This document shows, piece by piece, positions 17,616 to 26,360 of a stretch of 64,000 bases of DNA; position 1 is the stretch's first letter; each line of letters starts with the position of its first letter. A model generated the notes under the pieces. It did no database searches. It was not told the DNA's origin and saw only the letters and a program-made list of their open reading frames with translations. The translations under genes were made by a program, and so were the position numbers. Source of the DNA: Bacteroidia bacterium (GTDB taxonomy: Bacteria > Bacteroidota > Bacteroidia > B-17B0 > Aurantibacillaceae); NCBI GenBank assembly GCA_026003255.1, contig BPGX01000005.1, positions 123,454 to 187,453 on the forward strand, written 5' to 3'.

Positions 17616-18602
17616 ATGGATAATAATTCATCTAAAAGTAAGGATGAGATTAGATTAGAATTGCCTTTTAAAAATTTATTCTTAAATGCTGGTTTTGTAT
17701 CGGGTGATAATAGCATAACCAAATATATCAGCACTATATTGTTGACAATTTTTGCTTATTTTTCTTATCAGATTTTAATGGGAATAGTATTGATTTATTT
17801 TGCTCAAAAGAACGGAGTGAATATCTATGATACACAAACATTGGCCAGAGTTTTATTAAATCCAGAAGCATTGGGAATATCAAAAAATTTTATGCTTGTT
17901 TTGTTGTTAGGTATGTTTGTATTTACTTTTTGGACTTTTTATGTGGCGGTTAAACGTATCCATCAAAAAAACTTTATATCTGTAATTACAGCATACCCTG
18001 ATGTGCGGTGGAGTAGAGTATTTTTTGCATTTGGGGCGTGGGCTGTGATTTTTTTATTAATGTTTTTGATAGATTATTTGATTGTTTCGCCAGATAATTA
18101 TGTTTTGAATTTTGATGCATCAAAATTTGTTGTTTTATTTGTCATCAGTATTATTTTCTTGCCTTTACAAACTTCCTTTGAAGAGATATTTTTCAGAGGA
18201 TATTTAATGCAAGGTTTGGCGTTAGTATTTAAAAATGGATATATGCCATTATTATTAACTTCGTTATTATTTGGGCTGGCACACATGAATAATCCGGAAG
18301 CACAGAAGTTTGGTGCATTTATTATGTTGCCGTATTATTCTTTGTTTGGTTTGTTTTTAGGAGTATTAGCATTATGGAACAATGGTTTAGAATTATCCAT
18401 TGGTATTCATGCTGCTAATAATATCTTGTCTTCTTTACTTATTACATCTAAAAATTCTGTATTACAAACAGACGCCTTGTTTATAATTCAGAAAGAAAAT
18501 CCAGTGAATGATTTCCTACTCTGGATAGGAGGAGCTGTTGTAACACTGATTATTTTTATAGCTAAGTATCAATTCAAAAATTTAAATCAACATCTAAAAT
18601 AA
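17616..18602 (+). CDS. CPBP family intramembrane glutamic endopeptidase
   Basis: 328 residues with about eight hydrophobic segments. The CPBP (Abi) signature is complete: EEIFFRGY near residue 189 (catalytic EE plus arginine), LLFGLAHMNN near residue 221, and GIHAANN near residue 266 supplying the last conserved His/Asn. Family members process prenylated or membrane peptides; targets here are unknown. It ends 6 bases before the M61 peptidase, and follows the usp gene closely, so the three form a likely operon. Confidence 0.92.
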   Translation: MDNNSSKSKDEIRLELPFKNLFLNAGFVSGDNSITKYISTILLTIFAYFSYQILMGIVLIYFAQKNGVNIYDTQTLARVLLNPEALGISKNFMLVLLLGMFVFTFWTFYVAVKRIHQKNFISVITAYPDVRWSRVFFAFGAWAVIFLLMFLIDYLIVSPDNYVLNFDASKFVVLFVISIIFLPLQTSFEEIFFRGYLMQGLALVFKNGYMPLLLTSLLFGLAHMNNPEAQKFGAFIMLPYYSLFGLFLGVLALWNNGLELSIGIHAANNILSSLLITSKNSVLQTDALFIIQKENPVNDFLLWIGGAVVTLIIFIAKYQFKNLNQHLK

Positions 18603-18608
18603 ATTATC

Positions 18609-20453
18609 ATGAAAAAAATTGGGCTTTATATTTTAATGATGGTGTATTATTTTTCAATTTCTGCACAAACAATCTATAGTTATTCAGTGGATTTGGTAAA
18701 TGTAAAAGATAAAAAAGTAAAAGTGGAACTCTTGCCACCTGCAATCAATAAAGACACTGTGGTATTTTGTTTTCCTGCTGTAGTTCCGGGTACTTATGAA
18801 AAATACGATTTTGGAAGATTTATTCAAGAATTAAAGGTGTTACCTAAAAGTAACACTAATGTATTAATGAAAAGAATAGATGAGAATTGTTACAAAATTT
18901 ATCCTGCTCAAAACATTGATAAAATTACTTATTATGTAACAGATACATGGCATACAAGTATTAAAGAAAAAATTGTTTTTGAACCTGCAGGAACGAATAT
19001 TCTTCCAGATAGTGTTTTTGTGATTAATAACCATGGTTTCTTTGGATATTTCAGAGGATATGATAAAATGCCTTTTAATATTCATTACACAAAGCCAATT
19101 AATTTTTATCCTGCTACAGCTATAAATACTTTCACAATCGGACAAAATAGTGATGATTTGTTTTATACAGATTATCATCAGTTGGTTGATTTTCCAGTGA
19201 TTTACTCATTTCCAGATACTACCAGTATTAAAATCCATAATGCACAGGTTTTAATTTCGTGTTATTCTCCTAATAAATTATTGAATTCTCAATACATTGC
19301 ATCTATTTTGAGAGATTTATTATTTGCTTTATCTAATTTTTTTGAGGGAAAATTGCCAGTAGATAAATATGCGTTTTTATTTTATTTTACTGATAAAGGC
19401 ACACTATCTGGAGCATCGGGTGCGTTAGAACATAATCAATCTTCTTTATATGTATTACCTGAAATAGACAGCGTATTTATTGCACAAACGATAAAAGATG
19501 TAGCAGCTCATGAATTTCTGCATATTCTGACACCTTTGAATATTCATTCAGAAGAAATAGAGTATTTTGATTTTAATAATCCAAAGATGAGTCAACATTT
19601 GTGGTTGTATGAAGGAACAACAGAATATCATGCGCATTATTTGCAAGCCAGAGAAGGACTTATTTCCCCAGATTATTTTTTAAGTAACATGCTTCAAAAA
19701 ATCAGAAATGCAGATGATTTCAACGACACGATGTCTTTTACCAAAATGAGTAAAAATGTTTTAGACCCTTATTATCATAAAAATTACAACAATGTTTATG
19801 AAAAAGGTGCATTGATAGGTATGTGTTTGAGATATATTGTTACTCAAGGAAAGTAAAGGTGAATATAATTTAAGGAGATTATTGCTGGATCTATCAAAAA
19901 AATATGGAAAAAACAAACCATTTAAGGACGATTCACTTTTTGCAGAAATAGAACGGATGACCTATCCTTCTATTGGTAAGTTTTTGAGAACTCATGTAGC
20001 AGGGCACTCAACCATTGCCTTTAAGCGAGATATTTGCTTATGTGGGATTGGACTTTGTAAAAGAAAAAGAAGTGGAAGAATTTACCTTTGGTGGAATTGA
20101 TGTAAAAGTAAACGATAACGACCAGATTTATATTTCTTCATTGGAAAATTTAGATGCCTTTGGAAAGCAATTTGGATTTAAAGAAGGAGATATTATCTAT
20201 GCATTCAACAACCGTTTATTTACATTAGAAACAGCTGAAGAAATTCTGAATGATTTTCTTGATACGGCTAAAGAAGGCGATGTGGTTACTTTTGAAGTTA
20301 TTCGTAAGAACAAAAAAGGTGAAAGTAAAAATGTAGTATTGAAGGGCAAAGCGAAAAAGATTAAGAAAACAATTTATAATTCACTTGGTGTTTTTTCCTG
20401 AATTTTCAGAAGAACAAAAATTTTTATTAAGAAAATGGCTCGTGAATGAGTAA
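18609..20453 (+). pseudogene. M61 family aminopeptidase with PDZ domain, three frameshifts
   Basis: Signal peptide MKKIGLYILMMVYYFSISAQ, then an M61 (glycyl aminopeptidase) region with the zinc motif AAHEFLHILTPLN and the third ligand block LYEGTTEYHAHYL, then a PDZ domain (IYISSLENLDAFG...FKEGDIIYAFNN). The frame breaks near the GG at 19848, near 20017-20019 and in the T6 run at 20391-20396. In each case removing one base restores the expected protein. The repaired end (KFLLRKWLVNE, stop at 20451-20453) overlaps the next gene by 8 bases. Repaired length would be about 614 residues, usual for the family. Either sequence error or a young pseudogene. Confidence 0.85.
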
Positions 20454-21210
20454 TCAAATTGACGCGTCAATAGCACAATTGTTGAATGAGAAATTAAAGT
20501 TGTATCAAAGGCCAGAGTTTATTTCAACCGACCCTATTCAAATTCCACACTTATTCTCTCAAAAGCAGGATATAGAAATTGCAGGTTTTTTGACGGCGAT
20601 TATTTCGTGGGGAAATCGTAAAAGTATCCTTCATTCTGCGCACCATTTAATGCGATTTTTAAACTTTCAGCCATATCATTATGTTCTTAATTATTCATCA
20701 GTTGATAATAAACATCTGAAAACCTTTTATTATAGGACATTTCAGGGAGAGGATACAATTTTCTTTGTGAGAGGTTTATCCAAATTTTATTCTACACAGG
20801 ATAGTTTAGAAATTATTTTTCAAGGACGCTCAATTTTAGAAGGGATTCAGCATTTAAGAGAATGGTTTTTACAAATACCGCATTCAAAAAGAAGTGAAAA
20901 ACATTTATCTGATGTAACAAAAGGCAGTGCGGCCAAACGCATTAATATGTTTTTAAGATGGATGGTGCGAAAGGATTGTATAGATTTAGGAATATGGAGA
21001 ACCATTGATACTTCAAATCTATTGATACCATTGGATGTACATACAGCCCGAACAGCGTATCATTTAGGGCTAATAAATAATCAAAATGCGAACTTGAAGA
21101 ATGTACTACATTTGACGCATTTATTAAAAACTTTAGATGAAAAAGACCCTGTAAAATACGATTTTGCTTTATTTGGGATGAGTGCTTTTGAAAAAAACAG
21201 AAAAAAATGA
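20446..21210 (+). CDS. TIGR02757 / DUF2400 family protein
   Basis: 254 residues. The family pattern is clear: DPIQIPHLFSQKQDIEIAGFLTAIISWGNRKSI near residues 28-62, then SAAKRINMFLRWMVRKD with RWMVR near residue 168, and PLDVHTARTAYHLGL near residue 195, which contains the conserved DxHxxR. The arrangement recalls DNA glycosylase-like helix-hairpin-helix proteins, but the biochemical role is unknown. The end FALFGMSAFEKNRKK is near the family's usual finish. It overlaps the repaired M61 end by 8 bases, so the two are likely coupled. Confidence 0.93.
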   Translation: MSNQIDASIAQLLNEKLKLYQRPEFISTDPIQIPHLFSQKQDIEIAGFLTAIISWGNRKSILHSAHHLMRFLNFQPYHYVLNYSSVDNKHLKTFYYRTFQGEDTIFFVRGLSKFYSTQDSLEIIFQGRSILEGIQHLREWFLQIPHSKRSEKHLSDVTKGSAAKRINMFLRWMVRKDCIDLGIWRTIDTSNLLIPLDVHTARTAYHLGLINNQNANLKNVLHLTHLLKTLDEKDPVKYDFALFGMSAFEKNRKK

Positions 21211-21232
21211 AGATAAAAATGAGGACTTGATG

Positions 21233-21321
21233 CGGAGAGAGGGGGATTCGAACCCCCGATACCGTTTTCACGGTATACACGCTCTCCAGGCGTGCCCGTT
21301 CAACCACTCCGGCATCTCTCC
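21233..21321 (-). tRNA. tRNA-Ser (GGA)
   Basis: 89 bases on the minus strand. Acceptor stem GGAGAGA pairs with TCTCTCC, the anticodon loop CTGGAGA gives GGA (reads UCC), the T arm is GGGGGTTCGAATCCCCC, and a long variable arm (class II, TACCGTGAAAACGGTA) is present. The 3' CCA is not encoded. A TATTATTG element (plus strand 21333-21340, reverse) sits just upstream. Confidence 0.96.
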
Positions 21322-21423
21322 AAAATTTGGTGCAATAATACAGAATAGAATGTTCTTAAAGAAAAAAATATTTGTATTCATTCACAGTTTAGGAAACATT
21401 CAAAATAAAAGTAAAATTAAATG

Positions 21424-21431
21424 TATTTTTG
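21424..21431 (+). promoter_or_regulatory. Bacteroidota -7 element TATTTTTG before SIMPL gene
   Basis: TATTTTTG fits TAnnTTTG, 16 bases before the ATG at 21448. Confidence 0.5.
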
Positions 21432-21447
21432 CGATTAAAAACAGGTT

Positions 21448-22172
21448 ATGTTAAAACGTATTCTTGCTCTGGTAGTGGTTTTATTTCTAACTTTAAATAT
21501 TTCTGGACAAAACAATAGTTATGAAAACACTGAACAACCTTACATTGAAGTAATTGGCACAGCAGAACTGGAAGTGGTTCCGGATGAAATTTTTATTCGT
21601 ATTAATATTGTAGAAAAAAGTAATAATAAAAGTAAAGTGACAATAGAAGAACAAGGAAGAAAAACTTAAAAAAGCTATTATTAATCTGGGTATTGATATG
21701 TCTAATTTATCTTTATCCGATGCAAATGCAGATTATGTAAGAATTTTTTTGGAAGAAAAATGTTATGACTAAAAGAGAATACCTATTAAAGGTATCAAAT
21801 GCCAATATGGTGGAACAGGTGTTTCAGGCACTTGAAAATCTTGAAATTAAAGACGTGTATATTTTAAGAGTAAACCATTCAAAACTTGATAGTATAAAAA
21901 AAGTGGTGAAAATTATGGCTATTAAAGATGCAAAATCTAAAGCCGATTATTTATTACAAGCGATCGGAGAACAAACCGGAAAACCATTGATAGTTAAGGA
22001 AATTGAGACAAAAGCTTCTAATTCCAAAGAAAGTGTTTTAAATGTTAGAGGAGGACGTTCAACTAACAATACTTATTTTATTGATGGAGTAGAAATGTCT
22101 CAAAATAATGTTATTGAATTTGAGAAGATTAAAGTACATTGTAGTATTTATGTTAAGTTTTCAATAAAATAA
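21448..22172 (+). pseudogene. SIMPL domain (DUF541) secreted protein, two frameshifts
   Basis: Signal peptide MLKRILALVVVLFLTLNISGQ, then the SIMPL start PYIEVIGTAELEVVPDEIFIRINI. The frame breaks at the GG at 21655-21656 and the T7 run at 21744-21750; removing one base at each gives EEKLKKAIINLGID...DYVRIFWKKNVMTKREYLLKVSNA without gaps. The last part has IKDAKSKADYLLQAIGEQTGKPL and IEFEKIKVHCSIYVKFSIK, typical of the family end. Between them is an unusual insert, VRGGRSTNNTYFIDGVEMS, that looks like a TonB-receptor plug motif. Repaired length about 241 residues. Confidence 0.8.
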
Positions 22173-22225
22173 ATTCATTATTAAACTTAGTCGCTTTCCC
22201 TTATTTCTTGTATTTTTAGCCCTTG

Positions 22226-23284
22226 ATGTATTCTATGCAGGATGAATATTTTATGCAACAGGCGATAGCACTTGCCCGGAAAGGAAGTGGCTATGTGCAT
22301 CCTAATCCTATGGTGGGATGTGTAATTGTAAAAGATAATAAAATTTTAAGTGAAGGTTACCATGAGTATTATGGCGGTCCGCATGCAGAAGTGAATGCTA
22401 TCAAAAACCTTGAAAACAAAGGTTTTAATGATTGGGACAAAGTTTGTTTATATGTAACACTTGAACCCTGTGCCCATTTTGGGAAAACTCCTCCTTGTAC
22501 CAATTTGATTATTCAGAAAGGCATAAAAAAAGTTGTAATTGCTACAACAGACCCCAATCCAATTGTGGCTGGAAAAGGCATTCATCAATTAGAAAAACAT
22601 GGCATTGAAATTACAACAGGTGTATGTGAAAAACAAGCAAGAGATCTTAATAAGCGCTTTTTTACTTTTCACTTACAAAAACGTCCTTACATTATTCTAA
22701 AATGGGCTGAAACAAAAGATGGATTTATTAGTAAAAAAGTATTTCAAAGTAGAGAAGAGAATATCATTAGCTCGCCAGAAGCATTAAAAATTGTACATCA
22801 ATGGAGAAGTGAAGAACATAGTATATTGGTAGGATATAATACTGTATTAAATGATAATCCATTATTAAATGTTAGATTGGTTAAAGGTAAAAATCCGCAA
22901 AAAATTGTTTTAGATAAGTATTTGAGTTTAAATATCAATCAATTTAATGTTTTCAAAGGTGAAGAAAAAGTAATTATTTTTAATACCATTAAAGAGAATG
23001 AAGGTAATCATTTGATATACAGAAAAATTCATTGGAATGTGAAAGAAGAAGAAATATTAAAACGTCTTTATGATTTAAATATTGTAAGCGTTTTGATTGA
23101 AGGAGGAAGTAAGACACTGCAAGGTTTTCTGGATAAAAAAATGTTTGATGAGGTACGTATTTTGAAAAGTAAAAATGTAGAGTTTAGGAATGGAATAGAA
23201 GCCCCTATTGCAAATTGGAATGACTTAAAATTACAGAATCAGCTAGCGCTGGGTAACGATAACATAATTTTTTTAAGTACATAA
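22226..23284 (+). CDS. ribD: Bifunctional riboflavin deaminase/reductase
   Basis: About 350 residues. The N-terminal deaminase domain has GGPHAEVNAI (zinc His and proton-shuttle Glu) and TLEPCAHFGKTPPCTN (zinc cysteines). The C-terminal reductase domain begins RPYIILKWAETKDGFI and includes SILVGYNTVLNDNPLLNVR and VLIEGGSKTLQGFL. It catalyses the second and third steps of riboflavin synthesis. Starts at 22226 or 22235 are both possible; the homologous stretch begins at MQDEYFMQQAI. Followed by the terminator of the repeat array. Confidence 0.95.
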   Translation: MYSMQDEYFMQQAIALARKGSGYVHPNPMVGCVIVKDNKILSEGYHEYYGGPHAEVNAIKNLENKGFNDWDKVCLYVTLEPCAHFGKTPPCTNLIIQKGIKKVVIATTDPNPIVAGKGIHQLEKHGIEITTGVCEKQARDLNKRFFTFHLQKRPYIILKWAETKDGFISKKVFQSREENIISSPEALKIVHQWRSEEHSILVGYNTVLNDNPLLNVRLVKGKNPQKIVLDKYLSLNINQFNVFKGEEKVIIFNTIKENEGNHLIYRKIHWNVKEEEILKRLYDLNIVSVLIEGGSKTLQGFLDKKMFDEVRILKSKNVEFRNGIEAPIANWNDLKLQNQLALGNDNIIFLST

Positions 23285-23311
23285 ACTTGAAGTAATTTAT
23301 TAAACACAAAT

Positions 23312-23346
23312 AAAAAAGCCCTTTCTTAAAACACAAGGGCTTTTTT
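23312..23346. terminator. Terminator of cassette 1, also downstream of ribD
   Basis: AAAAAAGCCCTT...AAGGGCTTTTTT hairpin with runs on both sides. It can stop ribD transcription (plus) and the array (minus). Equivalent hairpins occur with the other units; those at about 23728-23762 and 24147-24181 have lost pairs (AACC for GCCC). Confidence 0.8.
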
Positions 23347-23417
23347 GTAGCGGAGGGAGGACTCGAACCATCCGCCCTTCCGAAATCGGAAGGGTATGAG
23401 CCCGACAAACTACCTCT
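23347..23417 (-). pseudogene. Degenerate tRNA-fMet 3' portion, copy 1
   Basis: Matches tRNA-fMet from the D loop (AGAGGTAG) to the 3' end, including GGGCTCAT at the anticodon and GTTCGAGTCCTCCCTCCGC. The 5' acceptor strand is missing, the T stem is broken (GATGG), the variable region is replaced by the palindrome CCCTTCCGATTTCGGAAGGG, and the CCA is lost. Not expected to fold as a tRNA. Confidence 0.85.
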
Positions 23418-23429
23418 AAAAAAACAAAA

Positions 23430-23702
23430 CTATTGGATACCTAATTCTTTTAAACAACGTTCAATAATTTGTCGCTTCTCATAAAACCCTCGACCTCTTT
23501 TCAAATATTTCTCTCGTCTCATTGCAGTAACCTTGTCAAAATACACTTCATAGTGCAATAACAACCACGGCCTATGATACTGTGTACTATCTTTCCCTAA
23601 ATAATTATGTGAACACATTCGTTCAATCAGGTTACTCGTCATTCCTGTGTAATTTCTTCCATTTTTCAAGGAATACAAAATGTAAACAAAATATAATTGC
23701 AC
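23430..23702 (-). CDS. GIY-YIG nuclease family protein, cassette copy A
   Basis: 90 residues from a GTG start. The compact GIY-YIG fold is visible: YFVYIL (GIY position), NYTGMTSNL (YIG position), LIERMCSHN with the conserved Arg and His, and the catalytic-glutamate helix RREKYLKRGRGF. No DNA-binding domain is attached. Differs from copy B at one residue (KVTAM for KVSAM) and from copies C and D at GRN for GRS and MCSH for MRSH. Expression would have to come from readthrough of tRNA-fMet or from a promoter in the 30-base leader. Nuclease activity is inferred from the family. Confidence 0.9.
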   Translation of the reverse strand: MQLYFVYILYSLKNGRNYTGMTSNLIERMCSHNYLGKDSTQYHRPWLLLHYEVYFDKVTAMRREKYLKRGRGFYEKRQIIERCLKELGIQ

Positions 23703-23762
23703 TTCTTGTTCTTTTTTAAGTACAAATAAAAAAAACCTTTCTTAAAACACAAGGGCTTTTTT

Positions 23763-23833
23763 GTAGCGGAGGGAGGACTCGAACCTTCCGCCCTTCCGAA
23801 ATCGGAAGTGTATGAGCCCGACAAACTACCTCT
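23763..23833 (-). pseudogene. Degenerate tRNA-fMet 3' portion, copy 2
   Basis: As copy 1, but the palindrome reads CACTTCCGATTTCGGAAGGG (one arm mutated) and the T stem is GAAGG, one pair closer to the real tRNA. Lies directly after GIY-YIG copy B on the minus strand. Confidence 0.85.
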
Positions 23834-23848
23834 AAAAAAAAAACAAAA

Positions 23849-24121
23849 CTATTGGATACCTAATTCTTTTAAACAACGTTCAATAATTTGTCGCTTCTCA
23901 TAAAACCCTCGACCTCTTTTCAAATATTTCTCTCGTCTCATTGCAGAAACCTTGTCAAAATACACTTCATAGTGCAATAACAACCACGGCCTATGATACT
24001 GTGTACTATCTTTCCCTAAATAATTATGTGAACACATTCGTTCAATCAGGTTACTCGTCATTCCTGTGTAATTTCTTCCATTTTTCAAGGAATACAAAAT
24101 GTAAACAAAATATAATTGCAC
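23849..24121 (-). CDS. GIY-YIG nuclease family protein, cassette copy B
   Basis: 90 residues, identical to copy A except KVSAM. Same motifs: YFVYIL, NYTGMTSNL, ERMCSHN and REKYLKR. GTG start preceded by AAGAA. The ORF is intact, as in all copies, suggesting recent duplication or selection. Same strand and spacing (about 12 bases to the tRNA tail) as the other copies. Confidence 0.9.
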   Translation of the reverse strand: MQLYFVYILYSLKNGRNYTGMTSNLIERMCSHNYLGKDSTQYHRPWLLLHYEVYFDKVSAMRREKYLKRGRGFYEKRQIIERCLKELGIQ

Positions 24122-24181
24122 TTCTTGTTCTTTTTTAAGTACAAATAAAAAAAACCTTTCTTAAAACACAAGGGCTTTTTT

Positions 24182-24252
24182 GTAGCGGAGGGAGGACTCG
24201 AACCTTCCGCCCTTCCGAAATCGGAAGTGTATGAGCCCGACAAACTACCTCT
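24182..24252 (-). pseudogene. Degenerate tRNA-fMet 3' portion, copy 3
   Basis: Shares the GAAGG T-stem and the mutated palindrome arm with copy 2, and is followed by the same weakened terminator. This pairs units 2 and 3 as the closest relatives by tail, although their GIY-YIG genes differ. Confidence 0.85.
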
Positions 24253-24268
24253 AAAAAAAAAAACAAAA

Positions 24269-24541
24269 CTATTGGATACCTAATTCTTTTAAACAACGTT
24301 CAATAATTTGTCGCTTCTCATAAAACCCTCGACCTCTTTTCAAATATTTCTCTCGTCTCATTGCAGAAACCTTGTCAAAATACACTTCATAGTGCAATAA
24401 CAACCACGGCCTATGATACTGTGTACTATCTTCCCCTAAATAATTATGTGAACGCATTCGTTCAATCAGGTTACTCGTCATTCCTGTGTAACTTCTTCCA
24501 TTTTTCAAGGAATACAAAATGTAAACAAAATATAATTGAAC
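24269..24541 (-). CDS. GIY-YIG nuclease family protein, cassette copy C
   Basis: The family domain is intact (YFVYIL, GRSYTGMTSNL, ERMRSHNYLGE, REKYLKR), but the GTG start of the other copies is GTT here. The frame stays open upstream into the IS30 left end, to a possible start at 24616 (115 residues). So the insertion sits 22 bases before the former start codon and may have changed or abolished expression. One unique residue (GEDS for GKDS). Confidence 0.8.
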   Translation of the reverse strand, partial: VQLYFVYILYSLKNGRSYTGMTSNLIERMRSHNYLGEDSTQYHRPWLLLHYEVYFDKVSAMRREKYLKRGRGFYEKRQIIERCLKELGIQ

Positions 24542-24562
24542 TTTTTGTTCTTTTTTAAGTAC

Positions 24563-25936
24563 ACTAAATTCAACTAATAAATGCAACTTTTGGAGTAAAA
24601 AAATTATATTTTTCAAGGAAAGGGAGAAAGAAAATATTCTTTCTCCTCTTTACCCTGATGGAGAGATATTATTTTTGTCCCTTTCCTTCCTAAAAAAGTT
24701 GCAAAATGAAACATCTCACCAAAGAGCAAAGATACGCAATAAGTGTAATGAGAACAAAAAATTATTCACTCAAAGAAATAGCAGAAGCTATTGGTAAAGA
24801 CAAATCGGTAATTAGTAGAGAGTTAAAGCGAAATTGTGATAAACGGACAGGAGAATATAGATCTGATTTAGCACAACGAAAGTATGAAACACGAATGAGA
24901 AATAAACCTAAAAAGCGATATTTTACAGAAGAAATCAAAGCCGTTGTAGAGGAATTATTAGCGAAAGATCATAGTCCAGAGCAGATTGCAAATCGGCTCA
25001 AGAAAGAAGGGCGTCCTACAGTAAGCCATGAACGGATATATCAACATATATGGGAAGATAAAAAGAAAGGAGGTAGTTTATACAAGCACTTGCGAAGGCA
25101 AGGTAAAAAGTATAAAAAAAGAGGGAATAAAACCGATAATAGAGGCATTATCAAAAATAGAAAGGATATAGATTTAAGGACTAAAGAGGTAGAATTCAAA
25201 AAACGATTTGGAGATTTAGAGATGGATACGATAATAGGAAAAAATCACAAAGGTTGTTTGCTTACCATCAATGATAGAGCAACGGGAATGGTATGGATAA
25301 GTAAATTACCGGGTAAAAATGCCCATATACTATCAGAAAAAGTAATACACACACTTTCACCAATAAAAGAGTATTTACATACTATTACAGTAGATAACGG
25401 AAAAGAATTTGCTGCACATGAAAAGATAAGTCAAAGATTAGGTGTAGAAATATATTTTGCAAAACCTTATCAGTCATGGCAAAGAGGAGCAAATGAAAAT
25501 CTAAATGGGCTCATTAGACAATACTTTCCGAAGAAATTATCTTTTGAAAATATCACTGATGAACAGATACAAGAAGTGCAAGACAAACTTAATAACAGAC
25601 CAAGAAAAAGATTGGGTTATCTCTCACCAATAGAGTGCTATACGCACATCTCTCCATCAAACGCTCTCTGTTTTTCTGCAACTTAATTTCTTCTTTAAGT
25701 TATACCAAAGATAATCAACTTCCCAAAAGATTCATACACCCTCCTCTATATCCTTTAACATTTCATCGTATAAAGTGTTTTTTCTTGTTTTGATCCCCTT
25801 ACAATTTTTCTAAAAACTGCTTGTTTGAGTAGAGTTTTCTATAAATATTTACTCATACATCTATTTATTTTTCCAAGATTAAAATTTTATTTATATTTGA
25901 ACCATCAAAAAGTTGCATTTGTGACTTGAATTCACC
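24563..25936 (+). mobile_element. Complete IS30-family insertion sequence
   Basis: About 1374 bp. The left end ACTAAATTCAAC... and the reverse complement of the right end GGTGAATTCAAG... share an imperfect inverted repeat that includes AAATGCAACTTTT (about 22 of 29 positions match). The flanks show a 3-bp duplication TAC (24560-24562 and 25937-25939), within the range for IS30. Removing the element and one TAC rebuilds the AAGTACAAATAAA junction seen between the other cassettes. One transposase gene, intact. Confidence 0.9.
24706..25686 (+). CDS. IS30 family transposase
   Basis: 326 residues. The N-terminal helix-turn-helix has HLTKEQRYAISVMRTKNYSLKEIAEAIGKDKSVISRE split over two helices. 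The DDE catalytic core shows GDLEMDTIIGKN (first Asp), ITVDNGKEFAAH (second Asp) and GANENLNGLIRQYFPK (Glu), the last being the IS30 hallmark. Ends RKRLGYLSPIECY. Full length, no frameshift, so the element may be active. The start at 24706 lies 143 bases inside the left end. Confidence 0.97.
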   Translation: MKHLTKEQRYAISVMRTKNYSLKEIAEAIGKDKSVISRELKRNCDKRTGEYRSDLAQRKYETRMRNKPKKRYFTEEIKAVVEELLAKDHSPEQIANRLKKEGRPTVSHERIYQHIWEDKKKGGSLYKHLRRQGKKYKKRGNKTDNRGIIKNRKDIDLRTKEVEFKKRFGDLEMDTIIGKNHKGCLLTINDRATGMVWISKLPGKNAHILSEKVIHTLSPIKEYLHTITVDNGKEFAAHEKISQRLGVEIYFAKPYQSWQRGANENLNGLIRQYFPKKLSFENITDEQIQEVQDKLNNRPRKRLGYLSPIECYTHISPSNALCFSAT

Positions 25937-25978
25937 TACAAATAAAAAAGCCCTTTCCTAAAACACAAGGGCTTTATT

Positions 25979-26049
25979 GTAGCGGAGGGAGGACTCGAAC
26001 CATCCGCCCTTCCGAAATCGGAAGGGTATGAGCCCGACAAACTACCTCT
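25979..26049 (-). pseudogene. Degenerate tRNA-fMet 3' portion, copy 4
   Basis: Same truncation point as the others. The T stem (GATGG) and intact palindrome match copy 1, not the middle copies. Followed on the minus strand by a well-formed terminator at about 25943-25977, then by the IS30 right end. Confidence 0.85.
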
Positions 26050-26062
26050 AAAAAAAACAAAA

Positions 26063-26335
26063 CTATTGGATACCTAATTCTTTTAAACAACGTTCAATAA
26101 TTTGTCGCTTCTCATAAAACCCTCGACCTCTTTTCAAATATTTCTCTCGTCTCATTGCAGAAACCTTGTCAAAATACACTTCATAGTGCAATAACAACCA
26201 CGGCCTATGATACTGTGTACTATCTTTCCCTAAATAATTATGTGAACGCATTCGTTCAATCAGGTTACTCGTCATTCCTGTGTAACTTCTTCCATTTTTC
26301 AAGGAATACAAAATGTAAACAAAATATAATTGCAC
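26063..26335 (-). CDS. GIY-YIG nuclease family protein, cassette copy D
   Basis: 90 residues from the same GTG as copies A and B; a second in-frame GTG at 26356 would add 7 residues. Carries GRSYTGMTSNL, ERMRSHN and REKYLKR. It is the unit next to the real tRNA-fMet: its start lies 26 bases past the fMet terminator at 26361-26394. By protein it groups with copy C, by tail with copy 1, a mosaic that suggests exchange between units. Confidence 0.9.
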   Translation of the reverse strand: MQLYFVYILYSLKNGRSYTGMTSNLIERMRSHNYLGKDSTQYHRPWLLLHYEVYFDKVSAMRREKYLKRGRGFYEKRQIIERCLKELGIQ

Positions 26336-26360
26336 TTTTTGTTCTTTTTTAAACACAAAT

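Noticed and set aside
23347..26049. Four tRNA-Met-like sequences as functional tRNAs
   Set aside because: All lack the 5' acceptor strand and have a foreign hairpin in place of the variable region, so none can fold as a tRNA.
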